NCBI RefSeq assembly: GCF_001571305.1
Contig: NZ_BCTN01000017.1
Location: forward strand, 52,182-116,181
Source of the DNA: Erwinia persicina NBRC 102418
Lineage (GTDB): Bacteria > Pseudomonadota > Gammaproteobacteria > Enterobacterales > Enterobacteriaceae
Reading direction: 5' to 3'
DNA: 64,000 nt
Below, in pieces: positions 43,299 to 53,487 of the stretch. The position numbers and the translations under genes were made by a program. Under the pieces are notes generated by a model. That model was not told where the DNA came from, made no database searches, and saw only the letters and a program-made list of their open reading frames with translations. How positions within the stretch are numbered: position 1 is the first letter of the stretch; the number at the start of each line of letters is the position of its first letter.

Positions 43299-44441
43299 AT
43301 GAACACACTTTACCTGACTGAAAAACAGCTGTCGGTGGATGAGTTTGCCACCGTCTGTGAGCAGACCACGCAGCTGAGAGACTTCCCGCTGGCGTATAAA
43401 GCCGAGCTGGACGTGCTGATTTACCAGCATAAGGAGCTGGCAAACGCTGCCGCCAGCGATCGCCAGTCGGTTCTCAGCGAACTGCACCGGGCGCTCTCCT
43501 CCGGCCCCGGCGTCTTCGTGGTTAAAGGGCTGTTCAGCGATATCGCGGCGGTAGATCGCAGCAGCATGTTGTTTGAACAGATCCTGCTGAGTGAATCGGA
43601 AAACAGTACCGGCGGCGACCATTTTGCCGCTGCGGGCCATAACGGGCGCATCTGGAATGCGCTACAGAAGGTGGCGGAGCGCGATGCCGATGCGTTTATT
43701 GATTACTACTGTAACCCGCTGCTGGCGCTGATCTGCGAAAGCTGGGTCGGCCCGGGTTATACCCTTACCGCACAGGTCAATCAGGTCCGCCCCGGTGGTA
43801 AAGCGCAGCAGCCGCACCGGGATTATCACCTTGGTTTTCAGAGCAATGAACAGGTGGCGCGTTTCCCACTGCCGCTGCAGATCCTGTCACAGTATCTGAC
43901 GCTGCAGGGGGCTGTAGCGCACAGCGATATGCCGGTGGAGTCCGGCCCGACCCAGCTGCTGCCCTGGTCGCATCAGTATCAGGGGGGATATCTGGCATGG
44001 CGTGATGAAACGTTTATCGAATACTTCCGGCGTAACGCCATCCAGCTCCCGCTGGAAAAAGGGGATGGGTTGTTCTTTAATCCGGCACTGTTCCATGCGG
44101 CTGGCAGTAACCATACCCATGACCATATCCGCACTGCCAACCTGTTACAGGTGTCGTCCGCGTTCGGTAAAACGATGGAAAAGGTTAATCATATTAAGGT
44201 ACTGCAGCATCTCTACCCGGCGCTGCGCCTGCGCAGAATGTCAGAGGAAAAAATCAGCGCGGTGATCGCGGCAGCGGCGGAAGGCTACTCCTTTCCAACC
44301 AATCTGGATACCGACCCGCCGGTTGGCGGCCTGGTGCCCCAGACCCAGCAGTCGCTGCTGGCGCAGGCGCTGCAGGAAAGCTGGACACCAACGCAGTTTA
44401 ATCAGCGGCTTGAAGCACATCAACAGAAACGACAGGCATGA
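43299..44441 (+). CDS. Phytanoyl-CoA dioxygenase (PhyH)-family Fe(II)/2-oxoglutarate oxygenase
   Basis: 380 residues from ATG 43299 (MNTLYLTEKQ), preceded by TAAGGAGCGG that overlaps the SDR stop; the in-frame start at 43206 lies inside the SDR gene. The double-stranded beta-helix motif His173-x-Asp175 is in QQPHRDYHLGF, the distal metal His is likely His266 in FHAAGSNHTH, and Arg278 is the candidate 2-oxoglutarate ligand. Proteins of this family hydroxylate or dealkylate small molecules. Coupling to an SDR suggests hydroxylation and oxidation of one substrate, which is unknown. A hairpin follows at 44452. Confidence 0.82.
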   Translation: MNTLYLTEKQLSVDEFATVCEQTTQLRDFPLAYKAELDVLIYQHKELANAAASDRQSVLSELHRALSSGPGVFVVKGLFSDIAAVDRSSMLFEQILLSESENSTGGDHFAAAGHNGRIWNALQKVAERDADAFIDYYCNPLLALICESWVGPGYTLTAQVNQVRPGGKAQQPHRDYHLGFQSNEQVARFPLPLQILSQYLTLQGAVAHSDMPVESGPTQLLPWSHQYQGGYLAWRDETFIEYFRRNAIQLPLEKGDGLFFNPALFHAAGSNHTHDHIRTANLLQVSSAFGKTMEKVNHIKVLQHLYPALRLRRMSEEKISAVIAAAAEGYSFPTNLDTDPPVGGLVPQTQQSLLAQALQESWTPTQFNQRLEAHQQKRQA

Positions 44442-44451
44442 GAGAGGTAAC

Positions 44452-44478
44452 GGGGCGACCGGATAAAAGGGTCGCCCT
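44452..44478. terminator. Hairpin between the PhyH-family gene and ggt
   Basis: GGGGCGACC, nine-base loop, GGTCGCCCT: eight G-C/A-T pairs and one wobble between convergent stops. It has the same core as hairpins after pckA and glpD. Confidence 0.65.
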
Positions 44479-44485
44479 CATCGCA

Positions 44486-46234
44486 TCAATACCCTGCGGT
44501 TAAATCATCAATGGTGCGCGGATCGGACGCACCGTAAAGCATCCCGTCCGGCCCCAGCATAATGCTCTGGGTGCTGCCCATCGCCGACATCACTTTCACA
44601 TTCTGCCCTTTCTCACTCAGCAGTTTGAGCGTGTCCGGGCTGAAGCCTTTCTCTACACGCAGTTGATCCGGCAGCCACTGATGGTGGAAGCGCGGTGCAC
44701 TGGTCGCTTCGGCAACGTTCATTCCGAAATCGATGCTGTTGACCACCATCTGCAGCACGGTGGTGATTATACGGCTGCCGCCCGGGCTGCCAGTCACCAG
44801 CCAGGTTTTCCCGTCTTTAGCGATAATCGTGGGAGACATGGAAGAGAGTGGACGCTTGTACGGCTGTACCGCATTCGCTTCGCCGCCCACCAACCCGTAA
44901 ACATTTGGTGTGCCCGGTTTGGCTGAGAAATCGTCCATTTCGTTGTTCAGCAGGATACCGCTGTTTCCCGCGACAATACCGCTGCCGAAGTTGGTGTTCA
45001 GCGTGTAAGTCACCGCCACTGCATTCCCGTCTTTATCCACCACCGAGAAATGTGTGGTCTGGTTGCTTTCATAGGGTGCCAGCTTGCCGGGTTTGATCTC
45101 TGCGGAAGGCCGCGCTTTCGCCAGATCGATCTGCTTTGCCAGAGAAGAGGCATAGGCTTTGCTGGTCAGGGCCTGCCACGGCACCTTAACAAACGCCGGG
45201 TCACCGAGATATTCGGAGCGATCGGCATAGGCATATTTTTCTGCTTCTGCCATCACCTGCATGGCATCGGCACTGCCAGAGCCCATTTTCGCCAGGTCAA
45301 AGTTTTCCAGAATATTAAGGATCTGCACAATATGGATCCCGCCGGAAGACGGTGGCGGCATTGAGAAGACCTGATAACCACGATAGGTTCCACTGATCGG
45401 CTTACGTTCGATCGCCTGATAATTTGCCAGGTCAGCCTTGCTGATCAGGCCGCCGTGCTGCTGCATCTCCCCCGCGATCTCATCGGCAATTTTTCCCTTG
45501 TAAAAAGCATCCGGCCCCTGCTGCGCAATCAGTTCAAGGCTACGCGCCAGGTTGCGCTGTACCAGTTTCTCTCCTTTCCGGTACGGCGTACCGTCGGCTT
45601 TAAAGAAGATCGCTTTGCTGTTCGGGTGTGCCAGCAGCACCTCTTTGCCATACACATTCAGGTCATCGGCCAGCGATTCATTCACCACAATGCCCTTGCG
45701 CGCCAGCGTCAGCGCCGGCTGGATCAGGGTACTGAGCGGCAGGGTGCCGTATTTCTGGCTCGCCAGTGAAAAGCCCGCGACGGTCCCCGGCACGCCGGAG
45801 GCCAGATGAGAGGTCAGGGATTTTTTGCTGTCCGCATTCCCCGCATTGTCCAGGAACATGTCGCGGCTGGCCCGCACCGGGGCCATTTCACGGAAATCAA
45901 TGGACGTGGTGTTACCGGAGGCGGTGCGCAACAGCATAAAGCCACCGCCGCCGAGGTTACCCGCCTGCGGGTGCGTGACCGCCAGCGCATAGCCGACGGC
46001 AATGGCCGCATCAACCGCGTTACCGCCCTGCTGAAGGATTTTCACCCCCACTTCCGTCGCAGTGGCATCTACCGAGGCCACCATGCCGTGCTGTGCCTTC
46101 ACCGGATGGAAAGTATCTGCCCCGACGCCGTAGGAAACGGGTGGCACCGCAGGCGCGGCTCCCGCCCCCTGCCACACCAGTAAACCGGCGAACAGCGACC
46201 ACGACAGGCGTTTCCGCATAGCTTGTGTCATCAT
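44486..46234 (-). CDS. ggt: Gamma-glutamyltranspeptidase, periplasmic
   Basis: Ntn hydrolase that cleaves the gamma-glutamyl bond of glutathione in the periplasm. 582 residues, 580 in E. coli. Signal peptide about 1-26 (ends GAGA). The proenzyme is cut before Thr393, in NQTTHFSVVDKDGNAV, which becomes the N-terminal nucleophile of the small subunit. MPPPSSGGIH and the GSPGGSRIITTVLQ glycine-rich oxyanion region are also present. Several in-frame start codons exist; the first ATG follows an AAAGGA site. Divergent from yhhA, as in E. coli. Confidence 0.96.
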   Translation of the reverse strand: MMTQAMRKRLSWSLFAGLLVWQGAGAAPAVPPVSYGVGADTFHPVKAQHGMVASVDATATEVGVKILQQGGNAVDAAIAVGYALAVTHPQAGNLGGGGFMLLRTASGNTTSIDFREMAPVRASRDMFLDNAGNADSKKSLTSHLASGVPGTVAGFSLASQKYGTLPLSTLIQPALTLARKGIVVNESLADDLNVYGKEVLLAHPNSKAIFFKADGTPYRKGEKLVQRNLARSLELIAQQGPDAFYKGKIADEIAGEMQQHGGLISKADLANYQAIERKPISGTYRGYQVFSMPPPSSGGIHIVQILNILENFDLAKMGSGSADAMQVMAEAEKYAYADRSEYLGDPAFVKVPWQALTSKAYASSLAKQIDLAKARPSAEIKPGKLAPYESNQTTHFSVVDKDGNAVAVTYTLNTNFGSGIVAGNSGILLNNEMDDFSAKPGTPNVYGLVGGEANAVQPYKRPLSSMSPTIIAKDGKTWLVTGSPGGSRIITTVLQMVVNSIDFGMNVAEATSAPRFHHQWLPDQLRVEKGFSPDTLKLLSEKGQNVKVMSAMGSTQSIMLGPDGMLYGASDPRTIDDLTAGY

Positions 46235-46389
46235 TGTTACATCCTTTAATTATATTTACGTTATGTTTGCCATTGATAAATAGACACAAAAATGGATGAA
46301 TTGCTAACGCTAACGCAAATCAGGAGCACTCCTGGAGTGGAGGGCGTAGAGCTGACTTACACTTAAGGGAGTAACACGGAGGACGTAAA

Positions 46390-46680
46390 ATGAAAATGAA
46401 ATGGTTAGTGATTATGGTCGCAGCATTGCCGTTAACCGGCATGGCCAACATGTTGAATAACAACAGCAACACGAACAATGACCCCCAGCAACAGGGGTAT
46501 AATCCGAGCACTCAGCGTCTGAAGCAGGATATGCAGAATCAGCAATCGCAGCAGAAGCTCAAGCTGCAGCAGGATCAGCAGCGGCAGCAGCAGGATTTGC
46601 AGCGTAAAATGCAGGAGCAGCGCGACAGCGCCGCCCAGCGCACCAGCAATGGACAAGTGAAGCCATTGCAGCAGAATTGA
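46390..46680 (+). CDS. yhhA: DUF2756-family secreted protein YhhA
   Basis: Small periplasmic protein of unknown function. 96 residues: signal peptide 1-19 (KMKWLVIMVAALPLTGMA), then a very polar chain with a long Gln-rich stretch (QDMQNQQSQQKLKLQQDQQ) that should form an extended or coiled-coil helix. E. coli YhhA has the same place beside ggt and the same composition. Low complexity makes family assignment depend on the location and signal peptide. Confidence 0.8.
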   Translation: MKMKWLVIMVAALPLTGMANMLNNNSNTNNDPQQQGYNPSTQRLKQDMQNQQSQQKLKLQQDQQRQQQDLQRKMQEQRDSAAQRTSNGQVKPLQQN

Positions 46681-46756
46681 TTCTGACAGAGTCACCACAG
46701 GGGCAGCGGGAAAAAAAGCCGTCCTCTGAGGACCACCGGAATAGCCTCTCTCCCGG

Positions 46757-46785
46757 GGCGGGCCGAAGCGCTGGCCCGCCCTTTT
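46757..46785. terminator. Two-way terminator between yhhA and ugpQ
   Basis: GGCGGGCC, eight-base loop, GGCCCGCC followed by CTTTT on the plus strand. It lies 77 bases after yhhA and seven bases past the ugpQ stop on the other strand. Confidence 0.75.
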
Positions 46786-46787
46786 CG

Positions 46788-47528
46788 TTAACGAAAATCC
46801 GGCCCGATGATATCAATACGATCGGTGCAGATGGCGTCCACGCCCCACTGCAACAGTTCACGCGCCCGCGCGGGCCTGTTCACGGTATAAACCAGAATCC
46901 GCAACCCGGCCTGTTTCAGCACGGCGACGCGCGCCTCATCCAGCAGTTTATGATTGAGATGGATCGACGTACAGTCCAGCGCCTGCGTCATCGCCAGCCA
47001 GTTCTCGTCCCAGCTGTCGAGCAGTAAGCCACGCGGCAGCTCGGGTGCCGCCTGCTGCGCGGCCTCCAGCGCCCGGTATGAAAAAGAAGAGAGCAGCGGG
47101 GCCACCTGGTTTTGCCACATCACGCGGGCGGCCTGCGCCACCCGCCGGCCGGTGTCCACGTCCAGCCCTGGGGTCGGTTTAATTTCGATATTCGCCATCA
47201 TCTGATGCTGCCTGCAGCGCGCGGCCACGTCCGCCAGCAGCGGCAGGCGTTCGTCACTGAACGCATGGCTGAACCAGCCGCCGGCATCAAGCTGCACCAG
47301 CTTATCCCATGGCTGTTCGCCCGCCAGACCCCAGCCGTTACTGGTGCGGTCGAGGGTATCGTCATGCAGCAGGAAGATTGCGTCGTCCTGCGACAGTTTG
47401 ACATCAAACTCAATCATCCGATGCCCCAGCTGCGCACCGATATCGATGGCCGCCAGCGTATTTTCCGGCGCCAGTTTCCCGCCGCCGCGATGGGCGACAA
47501 TCGCCGGGTATGGCCAGGTTTTATTCAT
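46788..47528 (-). CDS. ugpQ: Glycerophosphodiester phosphodiesterase UgpQ
   Basis: Cytosolic enzyme that hydrolyses glycerophosphodiesters brought in by the Ugp transporter to glycerol-3-phosphate and an alcohol. 246 residues, 247 in E. coli. The GDPD motifs are clear: [18 protein letters not shown] (His12 and Arg13 region), [10 protein letters not shown] and [13 protein letters not shown], and NIEIKPTPG. It is the last gene of the ugpBAECQ operon; its start overlaps the ugpC stop (TAATG). Confidence 0.96.
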   Translation of the reverse strand: MNKTWPYPAIVAHRGGGKLAPENTLAAIDIGAQLGHRMIEFDVKLSQDDAIFLLHDDTLDRTSNGWGLAGEQPWDKLVQLDAGGWFSHAFSDERLPLLADVAARCRQHQMMANIEIKPTPGLDVDTGRRVAQAARVMWQNQVAPLLSSFSYRALEAAQQAAPELPRGLLLDSWDENWLAMTQALDCTSIHLNHKLLDEARVAVLKQAGLRILVYTVNRPARARELLQWGVDAICTDRIDIIGPDFR

Positions 47529-48598
47529 TATTCGATCCGTTGTCCATGATGATCAAAGAAGTGTAACGCCTGCGGGGGAACCTGTAACCACAGCGTGCTG
47601 CCCCTCTCAGGGCGCACTGAGTGCGGCAGGCGTACCACCATTTTATTCTTACCCCAGCGGCCGTGGGCAAGGTTATCCGCGCCCAGCATCTCCAGCAATT
47701 CCACCACCAGCGGAATGCCGCCGTCCTGTTGTGTAGAGAGTTCAATATGCTCCGGACGGATCCCCATCGTCAACGGGCGGTCCGCCCATTTTGCTTTCGG
47801 CACTGTCAGCGGCAGCGCCATGCTGTCACTGAGCGTAAAGCGTGTACCGTCAGCATTCATCTGCCCTTCCAGCAGATTCATCGCCGGGGAACCGATAAAA
47901 CTGGCAACGAAGCGCGTGGCCGGACGCTCATAAATTTCCACCGGTGTTCCCAGCTGCTCCAGTACGCCCTTATTCATCACCATCACGCGCTGTGCCAGGG
48001 TCATCGCCTCCACCTGGTCGTGGGTGACGTAAAGACTGGTGGTGTTCAGGCGGCGGTGCAGTTGCTGTAACTCAAGACGCATCTGCACGCGCAGGCGCGC
48101 ATCAAGGTTCGACAGCGGCTCATCAAACAGAAACACCGCTGGCTCCCGCACGATAGCGCGTCCCATTGCCACGCGCTGGCGCTGGCCGCCGGAGAGCTCA
48201 CGCGGGCGGCGCTTCAGCAGCGCTTCCAGCTCCAGGCTACGCGCCGCTTCCAGCACGCGCTGGCGGATCTGTTCTTTACCCATCCCGCGAATTTTCAGGC
48301 CCCAGGCCATATTCTCTTCCACGCTCATATGCGGATAAAGCGCGTAATTCTGGAACACCATAGCGATACCGCGATCTTTTGGCTCCTCTTCGGTCACCCG
48401 CCGCGTGTCGATGTAGATATCGCCGCTGGTGACGCGCTCCAGCCCGGCGACCATACGCAGCAGCGTGGATTTCCCACAGCCGCTGGGCCCGACCATCACC
48501 ATAAACTCACCGTCGCGGATCGAGACATCGAGCGGCTGGATAATCGGCGTGACGCCATCGTAGGATTTGGTTACTGCCTGAAGTCTTACACCTGCCAT
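47528..48598 (-). CDS. ugpC: sn-Glycerol-3-phosphate ABC transporter ATPase UgpC
   Basis: ATP-binding subunit of the high-affinity importer for glycerol-3-phosphate and its diesters. 356 residues, the E. coli length. Walker A is GPSGCGKST, the signature [15 protein letters not shown], Walker [14 protein letters not shown], and the switch histidine in [14 protein letters not shown]-terminal regulatory TOBE-type domain (about 235-356) follows, as in MalK. It lies two bases after ugpE and overlaps ugpQ. Confidence 0.97.
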   Translation of the reverse strand: MAGVRLQAVTKSYDGVTPIIQPLDVSIRDGEFMVMVGPSGCGKSTLLRMVAGLERVTSGDIYIDTRRVTEEEPKDRGIAMVFQNYALYPHMSVEENMAWGLKIRGMGKEQIRQRVLEAARSLELEALLKRRPRELSGGQRQRVAMGRAIVREPAVFLFDEPLSNLDARLRVQMRLELQQLHRRLNTTSLYVTHDQVEAMTLAQRVMVMNKGVLEQLGTPVEIYERPATRFVASFIGSPAMNLLEGQMNADGTRFTLSDSMALPLTVPKAKWADRPLTMGIRPEHIELSTQQDGGIPLVVELLEMLGADNLAHGRWGKNKMVVRLPHSVRPERGSTLWLQVPPQALHFFDHHGQRIE

Positions 48599-48600
48599 CG

Positions 48601-49446
48601 TTATTTCTCACTCTCAACCAGACCGCGAACAAAGGCGCGCTGCATCACTAAAACAATCACTACCGGTGGGATCAGCGTGAGGATCATTGCTGCCATTACC
48701 AGGTTCCATTGGGTTGCCGCATCGCCGGAGGCGATCATGCTGCGGATGCCCGCGACGGCCGTGCCCAGTTTGCTGTCGCTGACAATCAGCAGCGGCCACA
48801 TGTACTGGTTCCAGCCATAGATAAAGGTGATCACGAACAGCGCCGCCAGATTGGTTTTTGACAGCGGCAGCACAATGTCCCAGAAGAAGCGCATCGGGCT
48901 GGCACCATCAATACGCGCCGCCTCCATCAGTTCATCCGGCAGCGTCATAAAGAACTGGCGAAACAGGAACGTCGCGGTTGCAGACGCCATCAGCGGCAGG
49001 GTCAATCCACTGTAGCTGTCGAGCATATTGAGGTCGGCAATCACATCCACCGTCGGAAAGATACGCACTTCAACCGGCAGCATCAGCGTGATAAAGATCA
49101 TCCAGAAGAACAGGTTGCGCAGGGGGAAGCGGAACCATACCAGCGCAAATGCTGACAGCATGGAAACGGTGATTTTGCCGGTGGTGATCGCCAGCGCCAT
49201 AAACAGGCTGTTCATCAGCAGCGTGCTGAAAGGCGCACTGTTTTGCCCGACACCGTGGGTCCAGATGCTGGCAATGTTCTCCCACAGATGGGTACCCGGG
49301 ATCAGCGGCATCGGCACCTGAAACACCTGCTCCGTGCTGAGGGTAGCGGCAATAAACGCCACATACAGCGGGAACAGCACGGTGAGGATACCGAGGCCCA
49401 GCAGGGTATGGCTGAAAATATCCAGCCCGCGTCGGTTTTCGATCAT
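48601..49446 (-). CDS. ugpE: Glycerol-3-phosphate ABC transporter permease UgpE
   Basis: Inner-membrane permease subunit with six predicted helices, pairing with UgpA. 281 residues, as in E. coli. The ATPase-coupling EAA loop is [21 protein letters not shown] near residue 185. Its start overlaps ugpA by four bases. Confidence 0.96.
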   Translation of the reverse strand: MIENRRGLDIFSHTLLGLGILTVLFPLYVAFIAATLSTEQVFQVPMPLIPGTHLWENIASIWTHGVGQNSAPFSTLLMNSLFMALAITTGKITVSMLSAFALVWFRFPLRNLFFWMIFITLMLPVEVRIFPTVDVIADLNMLDSYSGLTLPLMASATATFLFRQFFMTLPDELMEAARIDGASPMRFFWDIVLPLSKTNLAALFVITFIYGWNQYMWPLLIVSDSKLGTAVAGIRSMIASGDAATQWNLVMAAMILTLIPPVVIVLVMQRAFVRGLVESEK

Positions 49447-50330
49447 TGGTAGCGCACCTTTTTCTCGACATAGCGGAACTGGATCACCGTCAGAATAATC
49501 ACCAGCACCATCAGTACCACGGACTGCGCCGATGACGAGGAGAGATCCAGACCGGCAAAGCCTTCGCGGTAAATTTTATAAATCAGCGTGGTGGTGGCCT
49601 GCACCGGCCCGCCGCCCGTGGCGGCATCGATCACCGGGAAGGTATCGAAGAAGGCATACACCAGGTTAACCACCACCAGGAAGAAGCCGACGGGAGCGAT
49701 CAGCGGCAGCGACAGGCTGAAGAAACGACGCACCGGCCCTGCCCCGTCAATGGCTGCGGCTTCGACCAGGGATTTGGGGATCGACTGCAAGGCGGCAAAG
49801 AAGAACAGGAAGTTGTAGCTCATCTGCTGCCAGATGGACGCCAGCACCACCAGAAACATCGCCTGGCCGCTGTTTTGCGCGTGGTTCCAGCTGTACCCCA
49901 TCAGCCCCAGGAAATGGGTGATCAGACCGAGGCCCGGACTGAACAGAAACATCCACAGCACCGCCGCTACCGCGGGAGCCACCGCATAAGGCAGCAGCAT
50001 CAGCGTCTGGTAAAAGCGTTTAAGGCGCAGCACATAGTCGACCATCGCGGCAAACAACAGGGAGACCACCAGCCCAATCACGGTAACCAGGCTACTGAAA
50101 ACGATGGTGGTCCAGAACGAGTCCAGGTAATAAGCATCGCTGAACAGGCGGGTAAAATTTTCCAGGCCAACAAAGGTGCTGGAAATGCCAAACGGATCGA
50201 CATTCTGTACCGAGTACCACAGTGCTTCCCCGGCGGGCCAGAGGAAAAAAACGATGGTGATGATCAGCTGAGGCAGTACCAGCAGGTAGGGCAGCGCTTT
50301 CGCGCGAAAGACGGGACGGGGTTGGGACAT
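49443..50330 (-). CDS. ugpA: Glycerol-3-phosphate ABC transporter permease UgpA
   Basis: Inner-membrane permease subunit, 295 residues with six helices and the EAA loop [20 protein letters not shown] near residue 195. Second gene of the operon, separated from ugpB by 90 bases that contain a perfect GC-rich hairpin (50392-50412), probably to lower permease relative to binding protein. Confidence 0.96.
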   Translation of the reverse strand: MSQPRPVFRAKALPYLLVLPQLIITIVFFLWPAGEALWYSVQNVDPFGISSTFVGLENFTRLFSDAYYLDSFWTTIVFSSLVTVIGLVVSLLFAAMVDYVLRLKRFYQTLMLLPYAVAPAVAAVLWMFLFSPGLGLITHFLGLMGYSWNHAQNSGQAMFLVVLASIWQQMSYNFLFFFAALQSIPKSLVEAAAIDGAGPVRRFFSLSLPLIAPVGFFLVVVNLVYAFFDTFPVIDAATGGGPVQATTTLIYKIYREGFAGLDLSSSSAQSVVLMVLVIILTVIQFRYVEKKVRYQ

Positions 50331-50391
50331 AGCGGTTTATCTCGTGCGAAAAACGTTGCAGGGGCCAGCCGTTGTTCTGGCCGGCCCTGGC

Positions 50392-50412
50392 GGGCGGGTC
50401 AACGACCCGCCC
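50392..50412 (-). terminator. Intergenic hairpin between ugpB and ugpA
   Basis: GGGCGGGTC, loop AAC, GACCCGCCC: a perfect nine-pair stem with no T tract, within the operon. A second GC-rich inverted repeat (GGGCCAG...CTGGCC) is just downstream at about 50362-50386. Such hairpins after a binding-protein gene usually stabilise its mRNA or partly terminate. Confidence 0.55.
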
Positions 50413-50420
50413 GACACATC

Positions 50421-51737
50421 CTATCGGGTTTGCTGTTCAAAACGGCGCAGCAGCAGATTGCCACGCTCAACGGCGCTGTCCAGAGCCGCCTGCGGGGTTT
50501 TCTTGCCGGTCCAGACGCTTTCCAGTTCCTCATCCACTACGGTACGGATTTGAGGCATATTGCCCAGACGCATTCCCTTAGTGAAAGGCAGTGGATCTTT
50601 ATTCAGCATCTGACGGGTGGCAATGTCAGCGCCGGGGTTCTTGTCGTAGAAGCCCTGCTGTTTGGTCAGCTCATACGCGGCGGTGGTAATCGGCAGATAG
50701 CCGGTTTTCTGGTGCCATTCCGCGGCAATTTCTGGTTTGGCCAGGAACTGCATGAATTTAGCCACGCCTTTATAAGTGTCGGCATCTTTGTTCTTCATGA
50801 CCCACAGGCTGGCACCGCCGATAATGGCGTTCTGCGGGGCATTCGGCACGGTGGCATCGTACGGCATCATACCAACACCGTAGTTAAATTTGGCATGGCT
50901 ACGGATATCGGCCAGTGAGCCGGAAGACGCCGTGGTGATGCCGCAGTCGCCGTTATAAAACTTGGCGGTGGACTCGTCTTTACGACCAAAGTAAGTGAAA
51001 TCACCCTTCTTATTCATCTCTTCCAGCAGGGCAATGTGGCGTACCTGCACCGGCTTGTTGAATTCCAGCACCGCATCAGTGCCGTCGAAGCCGTTGTTTT
51101 TCGTGGCGACCGGCAGACCGTGCCAGGCGCTGAAGTTTTCAATCTGGATCCAGCCCTGCCAGCCGCTGGCGTAACCGCAGGTCATGCCCGCTTTACGCAG
51201 GGCAGCGGAGTATTTCGCCAGATCCTGCCAGGTTTTTGGCGGCTGCTCAGGATCAAGACCGGCTTTTTTGAAGGCGTCTTTGTTGTAGTACAGCACCGGG
51301 GTGGAGCTGTTGAACGGCTGGGAGATCAGCTGACCGTTGGCGTCACTGTAGTAGCCTGCCACTGCCGGGACAAACTGCTTAGGATCCATGGGGATCCCCG
51401 CGTTTTTAAACACTTCGTTGACCGGGACAATCGCCTTCGAGGACATCATGGTCGCCGTCCCCACTTCGTACACCTGTAAAATCGCCGGTGCTTTACCCGA
51501 GCGGATCGCCGCAATACCGGCAGACATGCTCTGCTCGTAGTTACCTTTATAGGTCGGGACGATTTTATAGTCCGGGTTTTCAGCATTAAAGCGGGTGGCC
51601 AGCGAGTTAACTTCCTCGCCCAGCGCGCCTTCCATTGAGTGCCAGAACGGGATCTCAGTGGCGGCCAGTGCGCTGGCGCTGAAGGTCAGACCCAGTACCA
51701 CGCTAATTGCGGTGTGACGAAATGCGAATGATGACAT
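50421..51737 (-). CDS. ugpB: Glycerol-3-phosphate periplasmic binding protein UgpB
   Basis: Substrate-binding protein of the Ugp importer, capturing glycerol-3-phosphate and glycerophosphodiesters in the periplasm. 438 residues, as in E. coli. Signal peptide 1-25 ([13 protein letters not shown] then [12 protein letters not shown] at the mature N-terminus). LTFKAGL-like elements and [27 protein letters not shown] are family stretches. First gene of the operon, with a PhoB-type promoter upstream. Confidence 0.97.
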   Translation of the reverse strand: MSSFAFRHTAISVVLGLTFSASALAATEIPFWHSMEGALGEEVNSLATRFNAENPDYKIVPTYKGNYEQSMSAGIAAIRSGKAPAILQVYEVGTATMMSSKAIVPVNEVFKNAGIPMDPKQFVPAVAGYYSDANGQLISQPFNSSTPVLYYNKDAFKKAGLDPEQPPKTWQDLAKYSAALRKAGMTCGYASGWQGWIQIENFSAWHGLPVATKNNGFDGTDAVLEFNKPVQVRHIALLEEMNKKGDFTYFGRKDESTAKFYNGDCGITTASSGSLADIRSHAKFNYGVGMMPYDATVPNAPQNAIIGGASLWVMKNKDADTYKGVAKFMQFLAKPEIAAEWHQKTGYLPITTAAYELTKQQGFYDKNPGADIATRQMLNKDPLPFTKGMRLGNMPQIRTVVDEELESVWTGKKTPQAALDSAVERGNLLLRRFEQQTR

Positions 51738-51765
51738 GTCGGTTTCCTGTACCCGGTATTGTAAA

Positions 51766-51779
51766 GCGCGATATCGCGC
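51766..51779. repeat. 14-base perfect palindrome in the ugpB leader
   Basis: GCGCGATATCGCGC lies about 30 bases before the ugpB ATG. It may form a small leader hairpin or be a binding site; nothing in the sequence decides which. Confidence 0.5.
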
Positions 51780-51814
51780 ATTCTGTTATTCGGGAGGTAA
51801 CATGACACGGGAAA

Positions 51815-51865
51815 ATGACAGAAAAATAACGGGTTTATGACAGAAGAGTGACAGCAAGGTGACGG
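51815..51865 (-). promoter_or_regulatory. Pho box array upstream of ugpB
   Basis: Five heptamers at exact 11-base intervals. In minus-strand order they read CCGTCAC, CTGTCAC, CTGTCAT, CCGTTAT, CTGTCAT, each separated by four bases. The PhoB half-site is CTGTCAT with this 11-base period, so three match well and two are weaker. It is followed by a possible -10 near ATGTTA. Phosphate starvation control of ugp is known in E. coli. Confidence 0.85.
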
Positions 51866-51971
51866 CAGAGGGGGTGAGATCGTGGCAGGCGCTGATATAA
51901 GACTGGCTAAAAACTAACCAGAGTGAAGGGCCAGCCAGAAAACAGGACGGCCCCGGGTCAGGTTGTTGCAG

Positions 51972-51998
51972 GGGCGGCCCCTCTTTTGCGGGCCGCCC
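51972..51998 (-). terminator. Hairpin after livF
   Basis: GGGCGGCCC, nine-base loop, GGGCCGCCC: a perfect stem seven bases past the livF stop. It should separate the liv operon from ugp. There is no T tract on the outside. Confidence 0.65.
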
Positions 51999-52004
51999 AA
52001 ACGA

Positions 52005-52718
52005 TTAACCGCCTAAATACGCGCTGCGCACCGCTTCATTGGCTAACAGCGCGGCACCGGTATCCTCCAGCACCACATGACCGTTTTCGAGCACGTAGCC
52101 CCGGTCAGCCAGCTTCAGCGCCTGGTTGGCATTCTGCTCGACGAGGAAAATCGTCATGCCTTCCTGACGCAGCTGCTCAATGGTGTCGAAGATCTGCTGG
52201 ATAATGATCGGTGCCAGCCCCAGCGACGGCTCGTCCAGCAGCAGCAGGCGCGGCTGGCTCATCAGCGCACGGCCAATGGCCAGCATCTGCTGCTCACCGC
52301 CCGACATCGTGCCTGCACGCTGCACCCGGCGCTCATAGAGACGCGGGAACAGCTCGTAAACACGTTTGATACGCTGCTGGTACTGCTGGCGTTCGGCAAA
52401 AAAGCCGCCCATCGCCAGATTCTCATCCACCGTCATACGTGAGAAGACGCGGCGACCTTCCGGCACAATTGCTATCGCCTCGCGCATAATGCGCGCCGTC
52501 TGCCAGTCGGTGATGTCTTTACCGTCGAAGGTAATCGACCCCTCCGTGGCACGCGGCTCCCCGCACAGGGTGCCGAGAATAGTGGTTTTACCCGCGCCGT
52601 TTGCCCCGATCAGGGTCACAATTTCCCCCTGATTGATATGCAGACTGACGTTGTGCAGCGCCTGGATTTTGCCGTAGTGCGCGCTGATATTATTCAGGGA
52701 AAGCATTGCCTGACTCAT
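52005..52718 (-). CDS. livF: Branched-chain amino acid ABC transporter ATPase LivF
   Basis: One of two ATPases of the LIV-I/LS importer. 237 residues, as in E. coli. Walker A GANGAGKTT, signature MSGGEQQMLAIGRAL, Walker B LLLLDEPSLGLAP, and FLVEQNANQAL as the switch region. Last gene of livKHMGF, one base after livG. Confidence 0.97.
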   Translation of the reverse strand: MSQAMLSLNNISAHYGKIQALHNVSLHINQGEIVTLIGANGAGKTTILGTLCGEPRATEGSITFDGKDITDWQTARIMREAIAIVPEGRRVFSRMTVDENLAMGGFFAERQQYQQRIKRVYELFPRLYERRVQRAGTMSGGEQQMLAIGRALMSQPRLLLLDEPSLGLAPIIIQQIFDTIEQLRQEGMTIFLVEQNANQALKLADRGYVLENGHVVLEDTGAALLANEAVRSAYLGG

Positions 52719-52719
52719 A

Positions 52720-53487
52720 TTATGCTTCTCCCAGGTAAGCGCGGATCACGTCCGGATTGTTACGGATTTCGTCTGGCGTGCCGTTAGCCAGCGGCGTTCC
52801 CTGGTTAACCACGTAAATACGATCGGAAATGCCCATGACCAGTTTCATATCATGTTCAATCAGCAGGACCGAGACGTTGTGCTGGTTGCGCAGTTCGGCA
52901 ATCAGTTCATCCAGCTCGTGCGTTTCTTTCGGGTTCAGGCCCGCCGCCGGTTCATCCAGCATCAGGATCTCCGGCCGCGTCACCATACAGCGGGCGATCT
53001 CCAGGCGACGCTGCTGACCGTAGGCGAGGTTACCGGCCTGACGGTTGGCCAGCGCCAGCAGCCCGACGCGATCCAGCCAGGTGGCAGCCCTGTCCAGCGC
53101 TTCGCTTTCTGCCTTACGGAAAGCCGGGGTTTTCAGCAGACCGGAAAACACGCCGCTTTTCAGATGCTGATGCTGGGCGACCAGCAGATTTTCAATGACC
53201 GTCATTTCACGGAACAGGCGCACGTGCTGAAAGGTTCGCACAATGCCCATGCGGGCAATTTTCTGTCCCGGCAGCCCCGCCAGCTGCTTATCACCCAACT
53301 GAATGGAACCGCCAGTCGGGCGATAGAACCCCGTCAGGCAGTTAAATACCGTGGTCTTTCCGGCCCCGTTAGGGCCGATAAGCGAAACAATTTCCTGCGG
53401 GTGCAGTTCCAGTTCCACGTTGTTGACGGCCAGCAGGCCGCCAAAACGCATCATCAGGCCATTGACGGCTAACAAAGGCTGACTCAT
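52720..53487 (-). CDS. livG: Branched-chain amino acid ABC transporter ATPase LivG
   Basis: Second ATPase of the Liv importer. 255 residues, as in E. coli. Walker [10 protein letters not shown], signature [15 protein letters not shown], Walker [14 protein letters not shown] and the BCA_ABC-type C-terminal YLGEA ending. Overlaps livM by four bases. Confidence 0.97.
   Translation of the reverse strand: MSQPLLAVNGLMMRFGGLLAVNNVELELHPQEIVSLIGPNGAGKTTVFNCLTGFYRPTGGSIQLGDKQLAGLPGQKIARMGIVRTFQHVRLFREMTVIENLLVAQHQHLKSGVFSGLLKTPAFRKAESEALDRAATWLDRVGLLALANRQAGNLAYGQQRRLEIARCMVTRPEILMLDEPAAGLNPKETHELDELIAELRNQHNVSVLLIEHDMKLVMGISDRIYVVNQGTPLANGTPDEIRNNPDVIRAYLGEA

Noticed and set aside
49875..50918. 347-codon open frame spanning ugpA and ugpB on the other strand
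   Set aside because: Crosses two real genes and their intergenic hairpin; composition is that of a reverse-complement frame.
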